A model generated the notes under the pieces. The model was not told the DNA's origin, searched no databases, and was given only the letters and a program-made list of their open reading frames with translations. The translations under genes and the position numbers were made by a program. From Clostridiales bacterium (GTDB lineage Bacteria; Bacillota; Clostridia; Christensenellales; Borkfalkiaceae), in assembly GCA_015055965.1 (NCBI GenBank), contig SVHG01000010.1, positions 36,235 through 100,234 on the forward strand: a DNA stretch of 64,000 nt, written 5' to 3'. The stretch's first letter is position 1; every line of letters starts with the position of its first letter. Shown here piece after piece: positions 42,497 to 49,981 of this stretch.

Positions 42497-43840
42497 ATGC
42501 AAAACGAAATTCAACATAACGTATTTATTTGTTACAGGGGTTCAAAGGGTGGCGAAGTTGGCGAATTATTATACGATAATTTAAAAAAATCGCCATACGT
42601 AGTGCCTTTTTTCGCGCCAAAGGATGTAAAAAAAGGGGAAGACTTTAAAAAGATTTTACCTTCCGTTTTGATGGGTGTGAAGGTCTTTATAATGATTTTA
42701 ACTAAGGATTTCTTTTTGGATTGCAATAAAGATGACGATATCGTTAGATATGAGTTTGAATGCGCCTTCGCTAATGAAAATATAGTTTTCTTCCCCATTA
42801 CCTTTCCCGATTTTGATTATTTTAAGGAAGATTTATCAACTTTTTCTAAAGAAGAAATAGAAAGATTTAAGCACAAAAGCGCCGTTGGCTATTCCGGTGT
42901 TTACGATTTTAATATAGAAAATCAAATTTTACCCTTTATTTTAAATCAAATTCAAGGCTCAACTGCAATTGAAGGGTTATTTCAAAGAAGGGGTGGTAAA
43001 TATACCGGCGGTCAAGAAAAGCACGAAAAGGAATATTTAAAAATACAGGCTGAATTGCTTCAGGAATACGATAAATCCGTTTACCACGATTTAGTTCTTA
43101 AATGCAAAAATGTTTTAGATATTGGCTGTAACGACGGCGTTAACACTATGACGCGTTATTCTTCTTACGGTAATATAGAAAAGATAGTGGGAATAGATAA
43201 GCTTCAAAGCTGTATAGATAGCGCAAACCAAAAATATGAAAAATCTAACGCGCGTTTTTATTGCGTAGATTTAGAAGATGCCGGCTTTGAGGATAGGCTT
43301 TTGGAAATTATGGAAGAGCAAAATATTTCTTCTTTTGATTTCGTTAGTGTTACCATGGTGCTTTTACACTTAGTTAACCCCTTTAACTTACTAAAAATTT
43401 TAAAAAGACATATGAGTAAGGGCGGTTATATATTTATTAGGGACGTAGACGACGACTTAAATTTCTCATACCCAGACAACGAAAAAATATTTGAACGCCT
43501 TAGCTCAATAATTCGTTATTGCGATACTTACGGTTATAGGCAAAGCGGTAAAGAAATTTATTCACATCTTTGCTCTTGCGGTTTTAATAATATTAAAATT
43601 GCAAAGCAGGGGCTTGACACCTCTCAAATGGATTACGATCAAAAGGAAGCTTTCTTCCACGTTTATTACGGCTACGTGCCTTTTGCATTGAAAAAAATGA
43701 AGGAAAAAACTCCCGATAATGAAATTATTGCAAAGGATTATAATTGGGCCGTGCAAATTATGGATAGGGCAGAAATACTCTTTAAAGAAAATAGCTTTAT
43801 TTTTTCATTGGGGTATATCGTTTACGTAGCGCAAAGATAA
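42497..43840 (+). CDS. fusion of a TIR domain with a SAM-dependent methyltransferase
   Basis: In this 447-residue protein, residues about 7-150 form a TIR domain: HNVFICYRGSKG (strand A and AB loop), PFFAPKDVKKGEDF (BB-loop-like), VKVFIMILTKDFF, and IVRYEFECAF with E86 at the place of the NADase catalytic glutamate. Residues about 170-447 are a class I methyltransferase with motif I VLDIGCNDG (D208, G210, G214), the acidic VDLED, and later FVSVTMVLLHL. Bacterial TIR domains often hydrolyse NAD in phage defence, but this fusion is not one I know. It is last in the cluster, after a weak binding site. Confidence 0.85.
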   Translation: MQNEIQHNVFICYRGSKGGEVGELLYDNLKKSPYVVPFFAPKDVKKGEDFKKILPSVLMGVKVFIMILTKDFFLDCNKDDDIVRYEFECAFANENIVFFPITFPDFDYFKEDLSTFSKEEIERFKHKSAVGYSGVYDFNIENQILPFILNQIQGSTAIEGLFQRRGGKYTGGQEKHEKEYLKIQAELLQEYDKSVYHDLVLKCKNVLDIGCNDGVNTMTRYSSYGNIEKIVGIDKLQSCIDSANQKYEKSNARFYCVDLEDAGFEDRLLEIMEEQNISSFDFVSVTMVLLHLVNPFNLLKILKRHMSKGGYIFIRDVDDDLNFSYPDNEKIFERLSSIIRYCDTYGYRQSGKEIYSHLCSCGFNNIKIAKQGLDTSQMDYDQKEAFFHVYYGYVPFALKKMKEKTPDNEIIAKDYNWAVQIMDRAEILFKENSFIFSLGYIVYVAQR

Positions 43841-43883
43841 AACGCTAAGTCCTAATTTACTTAAAAAATTTTAAAAAAAAGTA

Positions 43884-43912
43884 TTGACAAAGTTTAAAAT
43901 CTGTGTTATTAT
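43884..43912 (+). promoter_or_regulatory. promoter of rubrerythrin
   Basis: TTGACA (43884-43889), a 17-bp spacer and TATTAT (43907-43912). Transcription should begin near 43919, just before the three hairpins. Confidence 0.85.
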
Positions 43913-43924
43913 AAAGGCGAAGAT

Positions 43925-44021
43925 AAGATTATCGTAAAGAAGGTAATCTTGTTAGCTGGTAAAATTATCGTAAAGAAGGTAATTTTATTTAGTGCTAAAG
44001 CTATCGTAAAGAAGGTAGCTT
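43925..44021 (+). promoter_or_regulatory. three 36-nt-spaced hairpins in the rubrerythrin leader
   Basis: Hairpins at 43925-43950, 43961-43986 and 43998-44021 share TATCGTAAAGAAGGTA, with loop GTAAAGAA and an inner C-G, U-G, A-U stem. The outer stems differ but stay paired: AAGATT/AATCTT, AAAATT/AATTTT and AAGC/GCTT. Corresponding bases are exactly 36 apart. The spacers of about 10 bases are also alike (TTAG near the start). The rbr AGGGAGG lies 40 bases downstream. Confidence 0.85.
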
Positions 44022-44076
44022 AAAAATAACTTTATTAAACTATTCGTTTGGTAATTTTAAAGGGAGGTACCCACCG

Positions 44077-44625
44077 ATGGGCCAAGAGAATAAATCCCTT
44101 AAGGGAACAAAGACTGAAAAGAATCTTTGGGAAGCGTTTGCCGGTGAATCGCAAGCAAGAAATAAATATACTTATTTTGCATCAGCAGCTAAAAAGGCTG
44201 GGTACGAACAGATTGCCGAACTTTTTTTAAAGACTGCCGAGAATGAAAAGGAACACGCTAAGCTATGGTTTAAAGCGTTAGGTGAACTCGGAAATACGGA
44301 AGAAAATCTGCTCTCAGCTGCCTTAGGGGAACATGATGAGTGGACTGATATGTACGATAGAATGGCTAAAGATGCAGAGGCAGAAGGTTTTACTGCTTTA
44401 GCAGCTCAATTCCGTGGTGTTGCTGCCATTGAAAAACAGCACGAAGAAAGATACCGTGCTTTGCTTGCCAACGTTAAAGATGGAACGGTTTTTGCAAAAG
44501 GAGAAAAAACCGTATGGGAATGCAGAAACTGTGGGCACTCAGTTGAGTCCACGGAAGCTCCTGACGTTTGTCCCGTATGTAAACATCCCAAGGCTTACTT
44601 TGAAGTTAAAAAAATTAATTATTAA
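44077..44625 (+). CDS. rbr: rubrerythrin
   Basis: The 182-residue protein has an N-terminal ferritin-like diiron domain ([34 protein letters not shown]) and a C-terminal rubredoxin domain ([17 protein letters not shown]) holding a single iron. It reduces hydrogen peroxide to water with electrons from rubredoxin or NADH systems and protects anaerobes from oxygen. It is monocistronic, with a strong promoter, a leader of about 160 bases carrying three hairpins, and AGGGAGG nine bases before the ATG. Confidence 0.97.
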   Translation: MGQENKSLKGTKTEKNLWEAFAGESQARNKYTYFASAAKKAGYEQIAELFLKTAENEKEHAKLWFKALGELGNTEENLLSAALGEHDEWTDMYDRMAKDAEAEGFTALAAQFRGVAAIEKQHEERYRALLANVKDGTVFAKGEKTVWECRNCGHSVESTEAPDVCPVCKHPKAYFEVKKINY

Positions 44626-44645
44626 AACTTAATAGATATATATTG

Positions 44646-44673
44646 GCAACGCTGAAAAACGCGTTGCTTTTTA
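44646..44673 (+). terminator. intrinsic terminator after rubrerythrin
   Basis: GCAACGC (44646-44652) pairs with GCGTTGC (44661-44667), then TTTTT. Confidence 0.9.
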
Positions 44674-44888
44674 TTTGCTCTTTTTTAATCACTTCTTCTT
44701 TCATTTTGTTTTTTAAATTAAGCGGTAAAAGCCTTTATTTTACTAGGCTCTATCACAACAAGCGGTTAACAAAAGAAGCTTTATCTAAAGTATTTTTATT
44801 TTAAAAAAAATCAACCGTAGATTGTTACGTCGACTTTTATTATGTTTTTTCGCAAAACAATCTCTTTTTTAATAATTGCGCATAATTG

Positions 44889-44917
44889 TTGACTGAATAG
44901 TCTATTTGTGGTAAAAT
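44889..44917 (+). promoter_or_regulatory. promoter of the patatin-aro operon
   Basis: TTGACT (44889-44894), a 17-bp spacer and TAAAAT (44912-44917). A small inverted repeat GACT-N4-AGTC overlaps the -35 box. Confidence 0.75.
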
Positions 44918-45005
44918 AATAGATAATCATAATGTTGTATTATGCCCATTTTTAGGATTTTTTAAAAAAATCGCTAAAAGTAGCAGTTTAAGTAGTTAGT
45001 TTGTT

Positions 45006-45842
45006 ATGGCAGTTGGTATTTTAAAAAGATTTTTAAGCTTATTTAAAGCAAGAAAACCAAAAAAGCTTGGGCTTGCGCTAGGCAGCGGAGGGGCTAAAGG
45101 CCTTGCTCATATTGGTGCTTTGCGCGCATTTGAAGAAGAGGGTATTAGCTTTGACGTTATTGCCGGTACTTCTATCGGTTCTATAGTTGGTGCAATGTAC
45201 GCTTGCGGGTATTCTTCCTTGGGTATGTTAGAATATATTAAACAGCTTCGACTAGAAGATCCGCTTACCTTAGTAAAAATGAAGCTTAGCGGTATTACGC
45301 CTGAAAAACTGCTTAATCAAGTGTTTGGCGGTAGGGATATAGAAGAGCTTAATTTACCCTTTTGCGCGGTTGCGGTTGATATAAATTCAGGCGAAGAAAT
45401 AGATATAACCAGCGGTTGTGTAGCTACTGCTACGCTTGCTTCATCTGCAATTCCGCCCCTTTTTAAACCCGTTCAAATAGCTGATAATCGACTTATAGAC
45501 GGGGCTTTTAGAAATTCTGTGCCCGCAAACGTAGTTAAAAACATGGGCGCGGATTGTGTTATTGGTATAAGCCTAGGGGAGGAATTCCCCACGAATGAAA
45601 ATATTAAGAAAAGCCTAGATGAAATTTATAAAAACAACGGCGTTCCGCTATGTGATAGGCTTACGGCCGGTAAGATTGCAAGCGATTTTCTTTTAACTCC
45701 AAGCTTATTAGAATATAAGTCAACCTCAATAACCAAGCTTAACGAAATTTACGAAATCGGTTACGAGTGCGCAAAGCTAGCCATGCCCGAAATTAAAAGA
45801 GTTTTAAAAAGTAAGGGTGTAAAAATAAAAAATAAAAGGTAA
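45006..45842 (+). CDS. patatin-like phospholipase (RssA/YlbK-like)
   Basis: The 278-residue protein has the oxyanion loop LGSGGAKGLAHIG, the nucleophile elbow GTSIG, and the catalytic aspartate in LIDGAFRN, where the usual DGG is DGA. It is a serine-aspartate dyad lipid acyl hydrolase. The start has no strong ribosome binding site. aroC begins 20 bases after its stop, so it may be co-transcribed with the shikimate genes. The ADNRLID residues are encoded by a dispersed-motif copy (45483-45498). Confidence 0.88.
   Translation: MAVGILKRFLSLFKARKPKKLGLALGSGGAKGLAHIGALRAFEEEGISFDVIAGTSIGSIVGAMYACGYSSLGMLEYIKQLRLEDPLTLVKMKLSGITPEKLLNQVFGGRDIEELNLPFCAVAVDINSGEEIDITSGCVATATLASSAIPPLFKPVQIADNRLIDGAFRNSVPANVVKNMGADCVIGISLGEEFPTNENIKKSLDEIYKNNGVPLCDRLTAGKIASDFLLTPSLLEYKSTSITKLNEIYEIGYECAKLAMPEIKRVLKSKGVKIKNKR
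45483..45498 (+). repeat. dispersed 16-bp motif, copy 18, inside the patatin gene
   Basis: GATAATCGACTTATAG, read as ADNRLID next to the catalytic aspartate. Confidence 0.8.
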
Positions 45843-45862
45843 AAAATTGCATCAAGAAAGAT

Positions 45863-46975
45863 ATGAAAATAGTTAAAGCCGGTGAATCCCACGGCGAAGC
45901 AATGGTTGGTATTTTAACCAACGTGCCTGCGGGAATTAAAATTGAAAAAAATCAAATTAACGCCCTCTTAAAGGAGCGTAGCTTTGCTTTGGGCAGAAGT
46001 GTTCGCCAGAAAATAGAGCAAGATAAGGTTGATATTATTACCGGTGTGCGCGGTGGATTAACTTTGGGTAATAACGTTGCAGTAGTAATTAAAAACGCCG
46101 TTCACAAGGATTATAAGCATTTAATGAACCCATTCGAGTTAAGCGACGGCGAAAAGATAACTGCTTTACGCCCCGGGCACGCTGATTTACCCGGTGTTTG
46201 TCGTGGCGGTTTTAGTGATATAAGGGAGGTTTTAGAAGGCTCTTCTGCAAGAAATACCTGCTTAGACGTGGCGCTTGGCGCGGTGGCTATTTCTATGCTG
46301 GATATGCTTGGCATAAAAATTGCAGCTTGTGTTCGCTCTCTTGGTTTAGTTAAGGACGAAAAGGTTTATAATTTTGAAGATATATTAAACAATAAAGCCC
46401 CCGCGTTTAGTGCTAATAAGCAGTTTATTTCTGCTTGTAAAAAAGAGTTAAAAAGGGCAGAAGAAGCAGGCGATAGCCTTTGCGGTGTGGTTGAAATTGC
46501 AATTTCACCCCTTAAAAAGGGCTTTGGTCATTATATAAGCGAAAAGCGTGTTAACGCGCTTATTGCCCAACTTATTATGCAAATTCAAGCGGTAAAAGGG
46601 GTATATTTTGGCGAAAACCCCTTTGAATTTAACGGCTTTGGCACTTCTTACGTTGGCGAAATTCAAAATGCTAACGGCATAGAAATTGCTAACTCTAAAA
46701 CGGGCGGAATAGACGGTGGAATGACTAACGGTGACTTTATTAAAATTACCGTTGGCGTAAAGCCCATTCCCACAACCGTTAAAGGGGTTAAGAGCGTGGA
46801 TTTGCAAACTAATGAAGAAACTCTTTCTGCTAAGCAAAGGGCAGATATCACCGCGGTATTTGCCATTTGCCCCATATTAAAAAGCGTAGTCGCGTTAGCT
46901 CTTTGCGAAGCTGTAACGGAAAGATTGGGTTGCGATAATATGCAAGAAATAATTAAAAGGTATAACGCTTTATGA
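45863..46975 (+). CDS. aroC: chorismate synthase
   Basis: The 370-residue protein has the signatures GESHGEAMVGIL, GVRGGLTLGNNVAV, RPGHADLPGV, SSARNTCLDVALGAVA and GGIDGGMTNG. It uses reduced FMN to turn EPSP into chorismate. It overlaps the aroA-aroE start by four bases (ATGA), heading an operon of the last steps of the shikimate pathway. Confidence 0.97.
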   Translation: MKIVKAGESHGEAMVGILTNVPAGIKIEKNQINALLKERSFALGRSVRQKIEQDKVDIITGVRGGLTLGNNVAVVIKNAVHKDYKHLMNPFELSDGEKITALRPGHADLPGVCRGGFSDIREVLEGSSARNTCLDVALGAVAISMLDMLGIKIAACVRSLGLVKDEKVYNFEDILNNKAPAFSANKQFISACKKELKRAEEAGDSLCGVVEIAISPLKKGFGHYISEKRVNALIAQLIMQIQAVKGVYFGENPFEFNGFGTSYVGEIQNANGIEIANSKTGGIDGGMTNGDFIKITVGVKPIPTTVKGVKSVDLQTNEETLSAKQRADITAVFAICPILKSVVALALCEAVTERLGCDNMQEIIKRYNAL

Positions 46976-48969
46976 TAAAGGTAGAGCGTGCGCAAACCCT
47001 ACACGCCGTGCTTAGCGCTAAAGGGGATAAATCGGTTACCTTAAGGGCAGTTTTACTTGGCGCTCTTAGTAAAGGACAAACGGTTATAAATAATCCGCTT
47101 TTAGCAAAAGACGTTTTCAGCGCGATAGAATGCGTTAAAAAATTAGGTGCTACGGTTGCCGTTGAAGGTGGCAAAATAGTGGTAACGGGTGCTAAAAAAA
47201 TTAACGACGGCGTTATTTTTAACTGTGAAAACAGCGGAACGCTTGCACGCCTTTTAATCGGTGCGCTTAGCGGTTTAGGTGTTAACGCAACGGTTGTTGG
47301 CGATAGCAGTCTTTCTAAAAGACCTATGGAAAGGGTGTGCGCCCCTTTAAGAATGCGTGGCGCAAAAATAGAAAGCGAAGGCGGTTGCTTACCCGTTAGG
47401 ATTTATCCTGCTAGCCTTAGCGATTTTGAATACGAAATGCAAGTGGATAGCGCGCAGGTAAAAAGCGCAATTATTCTATCGGGCGTTACGTCCAACACTA
47501 AAACGGTTATTCATGAAAAAAATCCCACCAGAGATCATACTGAAAAAATGCTTTGTGATTTTGGGGCTTTTGTAAACGCTTGTGACGGCGTTATAACCGT
47601 TGAAAAATGCTCTTTAACGGGGTGTAAAATAGACGTTCCTAACGATCCTTCAAGTGCGGCGTTTTATCTTGGACTAGGACTTTTGTTAGGGGAAGTCAGC
47701 ACTAAACGAATTATGATTAACCCTTTGCGTGACGGCTTTTATAGAGCCTTGTTAAAGGCGGGCGCAAGAATAGAATATACCAACAAAGTTCACAATTCTT
47801 ACGGTGTGGTTGCAGACGTGACTGCCTATAAATCAAATATCTCTTATTTTGAAATTGAAGAAGGGGAAATTCCTACTTTAATTGATGAAATTCCGCTTAT
47901 CGCAATTATTAGCGCGTTTAACGGCGGATGCTTAATTAAGGGGGTTAACGAGCTTCGCTTTAAGGAAAGTGATAGATTAAAGGGTATAGTTGAGCTTTTA
48001 AGCTTGGCTGGCGGAAAAGCGCAAATTATAGATAACTCTTTAAGGGTATACGCCGGCTTAAACGGTAATTACTTTGAATACCAAAGTGACGACCACAGAA
48101 TGATTATGTGCGCTTATATTTTACAAAGCGCGTCAAAGGGCGGTAAGCTAAACGGCGAAGAATGCGTTGCCGTTTCATTTCCTACCTTTTTTGAAGGGTT
48201 ACAAAAAAATAAGCTTTGTTTAATTGGTAAAGACCTTTCCCTTTCTTTATCGGGCAAAATGCACAAGCATATTTTAAGCAATTTATCGCAAGAGGATTTT
48301 ACCTATCAAATGCTTTCTTTAACGGAAGACGAAGTAAATGAATTTTTAAAAAAGTGCGCTTATAAGGCGATTAACGCCACTATTCCTTATAAAGAAAAGC
48401 TATTTTTAAGCGCAAAAGAGCAAAGTAAAAGCTCTTATATATGTGAATGCGCCAACTATCTTTTACAAAATAAAGGATACACTACGGATGGGGAAGGATT
48501 GCTTCTTGCGTTAAAATATAGGGGCGAAAGGGTGATAAATAAAAGCGTTTGCGTTTACGGCGCAGGTGGAGCGGGAAGAAGTATTGCACTAGCTTTAAAA
48601 AATGCAGGCGCGAAGGTTTACGTCGCGAATAGAACGGCTAGTAAGGCGGTTGATTTTTGTAAAAGAGCAGGGCTTTGCGTTTATAACGGCGAAGAGTGCG
48701 ATATTTTAATTAATGCAACTTCAAACGTAACGGATGATTTATTTAGCGAAAAATCAGTATGCAAGGCTCAAACGGTAATTGATATAAACTACAATAAGGA
48801 TTGCGCGCTTATAAGTCTTGCAAATAAGCTTGGCGTAAAAGCGTACGACGGCAAGGATATGCTATTTTTCCAAGCGTATATTTGCGATTGCATTTTATTA
48901 AATAAAGGTATTAATGAAGAGCTTGCCTTTGAGCTTTACTCTAAATATAAGGTGAAATATGAAAATTGA
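46972..48969 (+). CDS. fused EPSP synthase and shikimate dehydrogenase (AroA-AroE)
   Basis: In this 665-residue protein, residues 1-412 are EPSP synthase (SAKGDKSVTLRAVLL, ENSGTLARLLIGALSG, KRPMERVCAPLRMRGA, the catalytic FRESD-like FKESDRLKGI and DDHRM). Residues about 414-665 are shikimate dehydrogenase: GKDLSLSLSGKMHKHI (substrate serines), INATIPYKEKLF with the catalytic lysine, TTDGEGLL with the aspartate, and VCVYGAGGAGRSI, the NADP site. One chain would thus carry out the dehydroshikimate reduction and the EPSP step, with shikimate kinase (aroK) between them in the pathway. The fusion is unusual and has no frameshift. Overlaps with aroC and aroQ mark a tight operon. Confidence 0.93.
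   Translation: MIKVERAQTLHAVLSAKGDKSVTLRAVLLGALSKGQTVINNPLLAKDVFSAIECVKKLGATVAVEGGKIVVTGAKKINDGVIFNCENSGTLARLLIGALSGLGVNATVVGDSSLSKRPMERVCAPLRMRGAKIESEGGCLPVRIYPASLSDFEYEMQVDSAQVKSAIILSGVTSNTKTVIHEKNPTRDHTEKMLCDFGAFVNACDGVITVEKCSLTGCKIDVPNDPSSAAFYLGLGLLLGEVSTKRIMINPLRDGFYRALLKAGARIEYTNKVHNSYGVVADVTAYKSNISYFEIEEGEIPTLIDEIPLIAIISAFNGGCLIKGVNELRFKESDRLKGIVELLSLAGGKAQIIDNSLRVYAGLNGNYFEYQSDDHRMIMCAYILQSASKGGKLNGEECVAVSFPTFFEGLQKNKLCLIGKDLSLSLSGKMHKHILSNLSQEDFTYQMLSLTEDEVNEFLKKCAYKAINATIPYKEKLFLSAKEQSKSSYICECANYLLQNKGYTTDGEGLLLALKYRGERVINKSVCVYGAGGAGRSIALALKNAGAKVYVANRTASKAVDFCKRAGLCVYNGEECDILINATSNVTDDLFSEKSVCKAQTVIDINYNKDCALISLANKLGVKAYDGKDMLFFQAYICDCILLNKGINEELAFELYSKYKVKYEN
48360..48375 (-). 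repeat. dispersed 16-bp motif, copy 19, inside aroA-aroE
   Basis: TTATAAGGCGATTAAC, one base off consensus, encodes YKAIN just before the catalytic TIPYK of the dehydrogenase domain. Confidence 0.7.
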
Positions 48970-49375
48970 AGTAATTAACGGCGTGAATTTAAACTTACTT
49001 GGCAGTAGAGAAAAAGATATTTACGGCGAAAAAACACTTGAACAAATAAATAGTGAAATTGCCCAACTATGTAAGCAAAAGGGTATTGAAGTAACCTTTT
49101 TTCAAAGCAATATAGAAGGGGAAATTTGCGAGCGCATTCAGCAAAGCACGGCAGATGGAATAGTACTTAACGCAGGCGCTTATTCCCATTACAGTATTGC
49201 TATAAGGGATGCTATTAGCGGCGCTAAAAAGAGGGTTGTGGAAGTTCATATTTCTAACCTTTTTGCGCGTGAAGAATTTCGCCAAAAGAGCGTAATCGCA
49301 CCCGTTTGCTTGGGTACGTTATGCGGTTTTGGTTACAAAGGCTACCTTTTAGCAATAGAGAGCTTTTTAATATGA
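48959..49375 (+). CDS. aroQ: 3-dehydroquinate dehydratase, type II
   Basis: The 138-residue protein has VINGVNLNLLGSRE at the start (active-site N and loop), QSNIEGEICERIQ, the LNAGAYSHYSIAIRDA segment, and VEVHISNLFAREEFR with the catalytic histidine. It dehydrates 3-dehydroquinate to 3-dehydroshikimate. It overlaps aroA-aroE by 11 bases and aroK by four. Confidence 0.96.
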   Translation: MKIEVINGVNLNLLGSREKDIYGEKTLEQINSEIAQLCKQKGIEVTFFQSNIEGEICERIQQSTADGIVLNAGAYSHYSIAIRDAISGAKKRVVEVHISNLFAREEFRQKSVIAPVCLGTLCGFGYKGYLLAIESFLI

Positions 49376-49935
49376 GAATAGTTTTAATAGGTATGAGCGG
49401 AAGCGGTAAAAGCACCTTTGGAAGGTTTATTGCAAGCCTAATGGAAGTGCCGTTTATCGACACCGACGAAGAGATTTGTAAAAAATACGGCGATATTTCA
49501 GCCATATTTTCTTCCGCAGGGGAAAAGACCTTTAGGGAGTTTGAAGAGCATGAAGCTCTACTTGCCGCGCAAAACGAAAACTGCGTTATTGCAACGGGTG
49601 GTGGAATGGTGCTTAACCAAAATGCAATGAAGGCGTTAAAAAAGGGTGGATTAGTGGTTTACCTTTACTGTGACGCAGACTTCTTGTTTGAAAGACTTAA
49701 AAACGACTCCTCAAGACCGCTACTTTTAGGCGAGGATAAAAAACAAAAAATAGAAGAAATGTTAAAGGTTAGGGGAGAGCTTTACTTGAATTATTCTAAT
49801 ATCGTTTTAAACGAGGGCGGAATATTGCAAAGCAGAAATCTTTTAGATAGCGAGCCTGAAATCCAACTTGGCGCTCTTTATTTGGAATTTTTAAAGGCGT
49901 TTGAAAAAAGAGTGTATTCAAAATATAGCGGATAA
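49372..49935 (+). CDS. aroK: shikimate kinase
   Basis: The start is the ATG at 49372 overlapping the aroQ stop (ATGA); a longer upstream frame lies inside aroQ. The 187-residue product has the P-loop GMSGSGKSTFGR, the shikimate residues FIDTDEEI, GGGM, and the lid SSRPLL. It phosphorylates shikimate, the reaction between the two halves of the AroE-AroA fusion. It is slightly longer than usual, with a tail of about 15 residues. Confidence 0.94.
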   Translation: MRIVLIGMSGSGKSTFGRFIASLMEVPFIDTDEEICKKYGDISAIFSSAGEKTFREFEEHEALLAAQNENCVIATGGGMVLNQNAMKALKKGGLVVYLYCDADFLFERLKNDSSRPLLLGEDKKQKIEEMLKVRGELYLNYSNIVLNEGGILQSRNLLDSEPEIQLGALYLEFLKAFEKRVYSKYSG

Positions 49936-49981
49936 AAACCGCTTCAACATTTAAGCTTGTAATATATTTTAAGGAGCAATT

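Larger units (their letters stand above)
44626..45005 (+). other. intergenic stretch between rubrerythrin and the patatin gene
   Basis: It holds the rbr terminator, a repeat shared with 41082-41116 (44744-44777), and the promoter at 44889. The rest is AT-rich with no reading frame seen. Confidence 0.6.

Noticed and set aside
43925..44021. Three 36-nt repeats read as a CRISPR array
   Set aside because: The conserved part is only about 16 bases, the stems differ, the intervening segments are about 10 bases, and there are no cas genes. It lies in the rubrerythrin leader.
44048..44230. Short frame overlapping the start of rubrerythrin
   Set aside because: It is out of frame with the clear rubrerythrin gene, which has a strong AGGGAGG, and its product has no recognisable motif.
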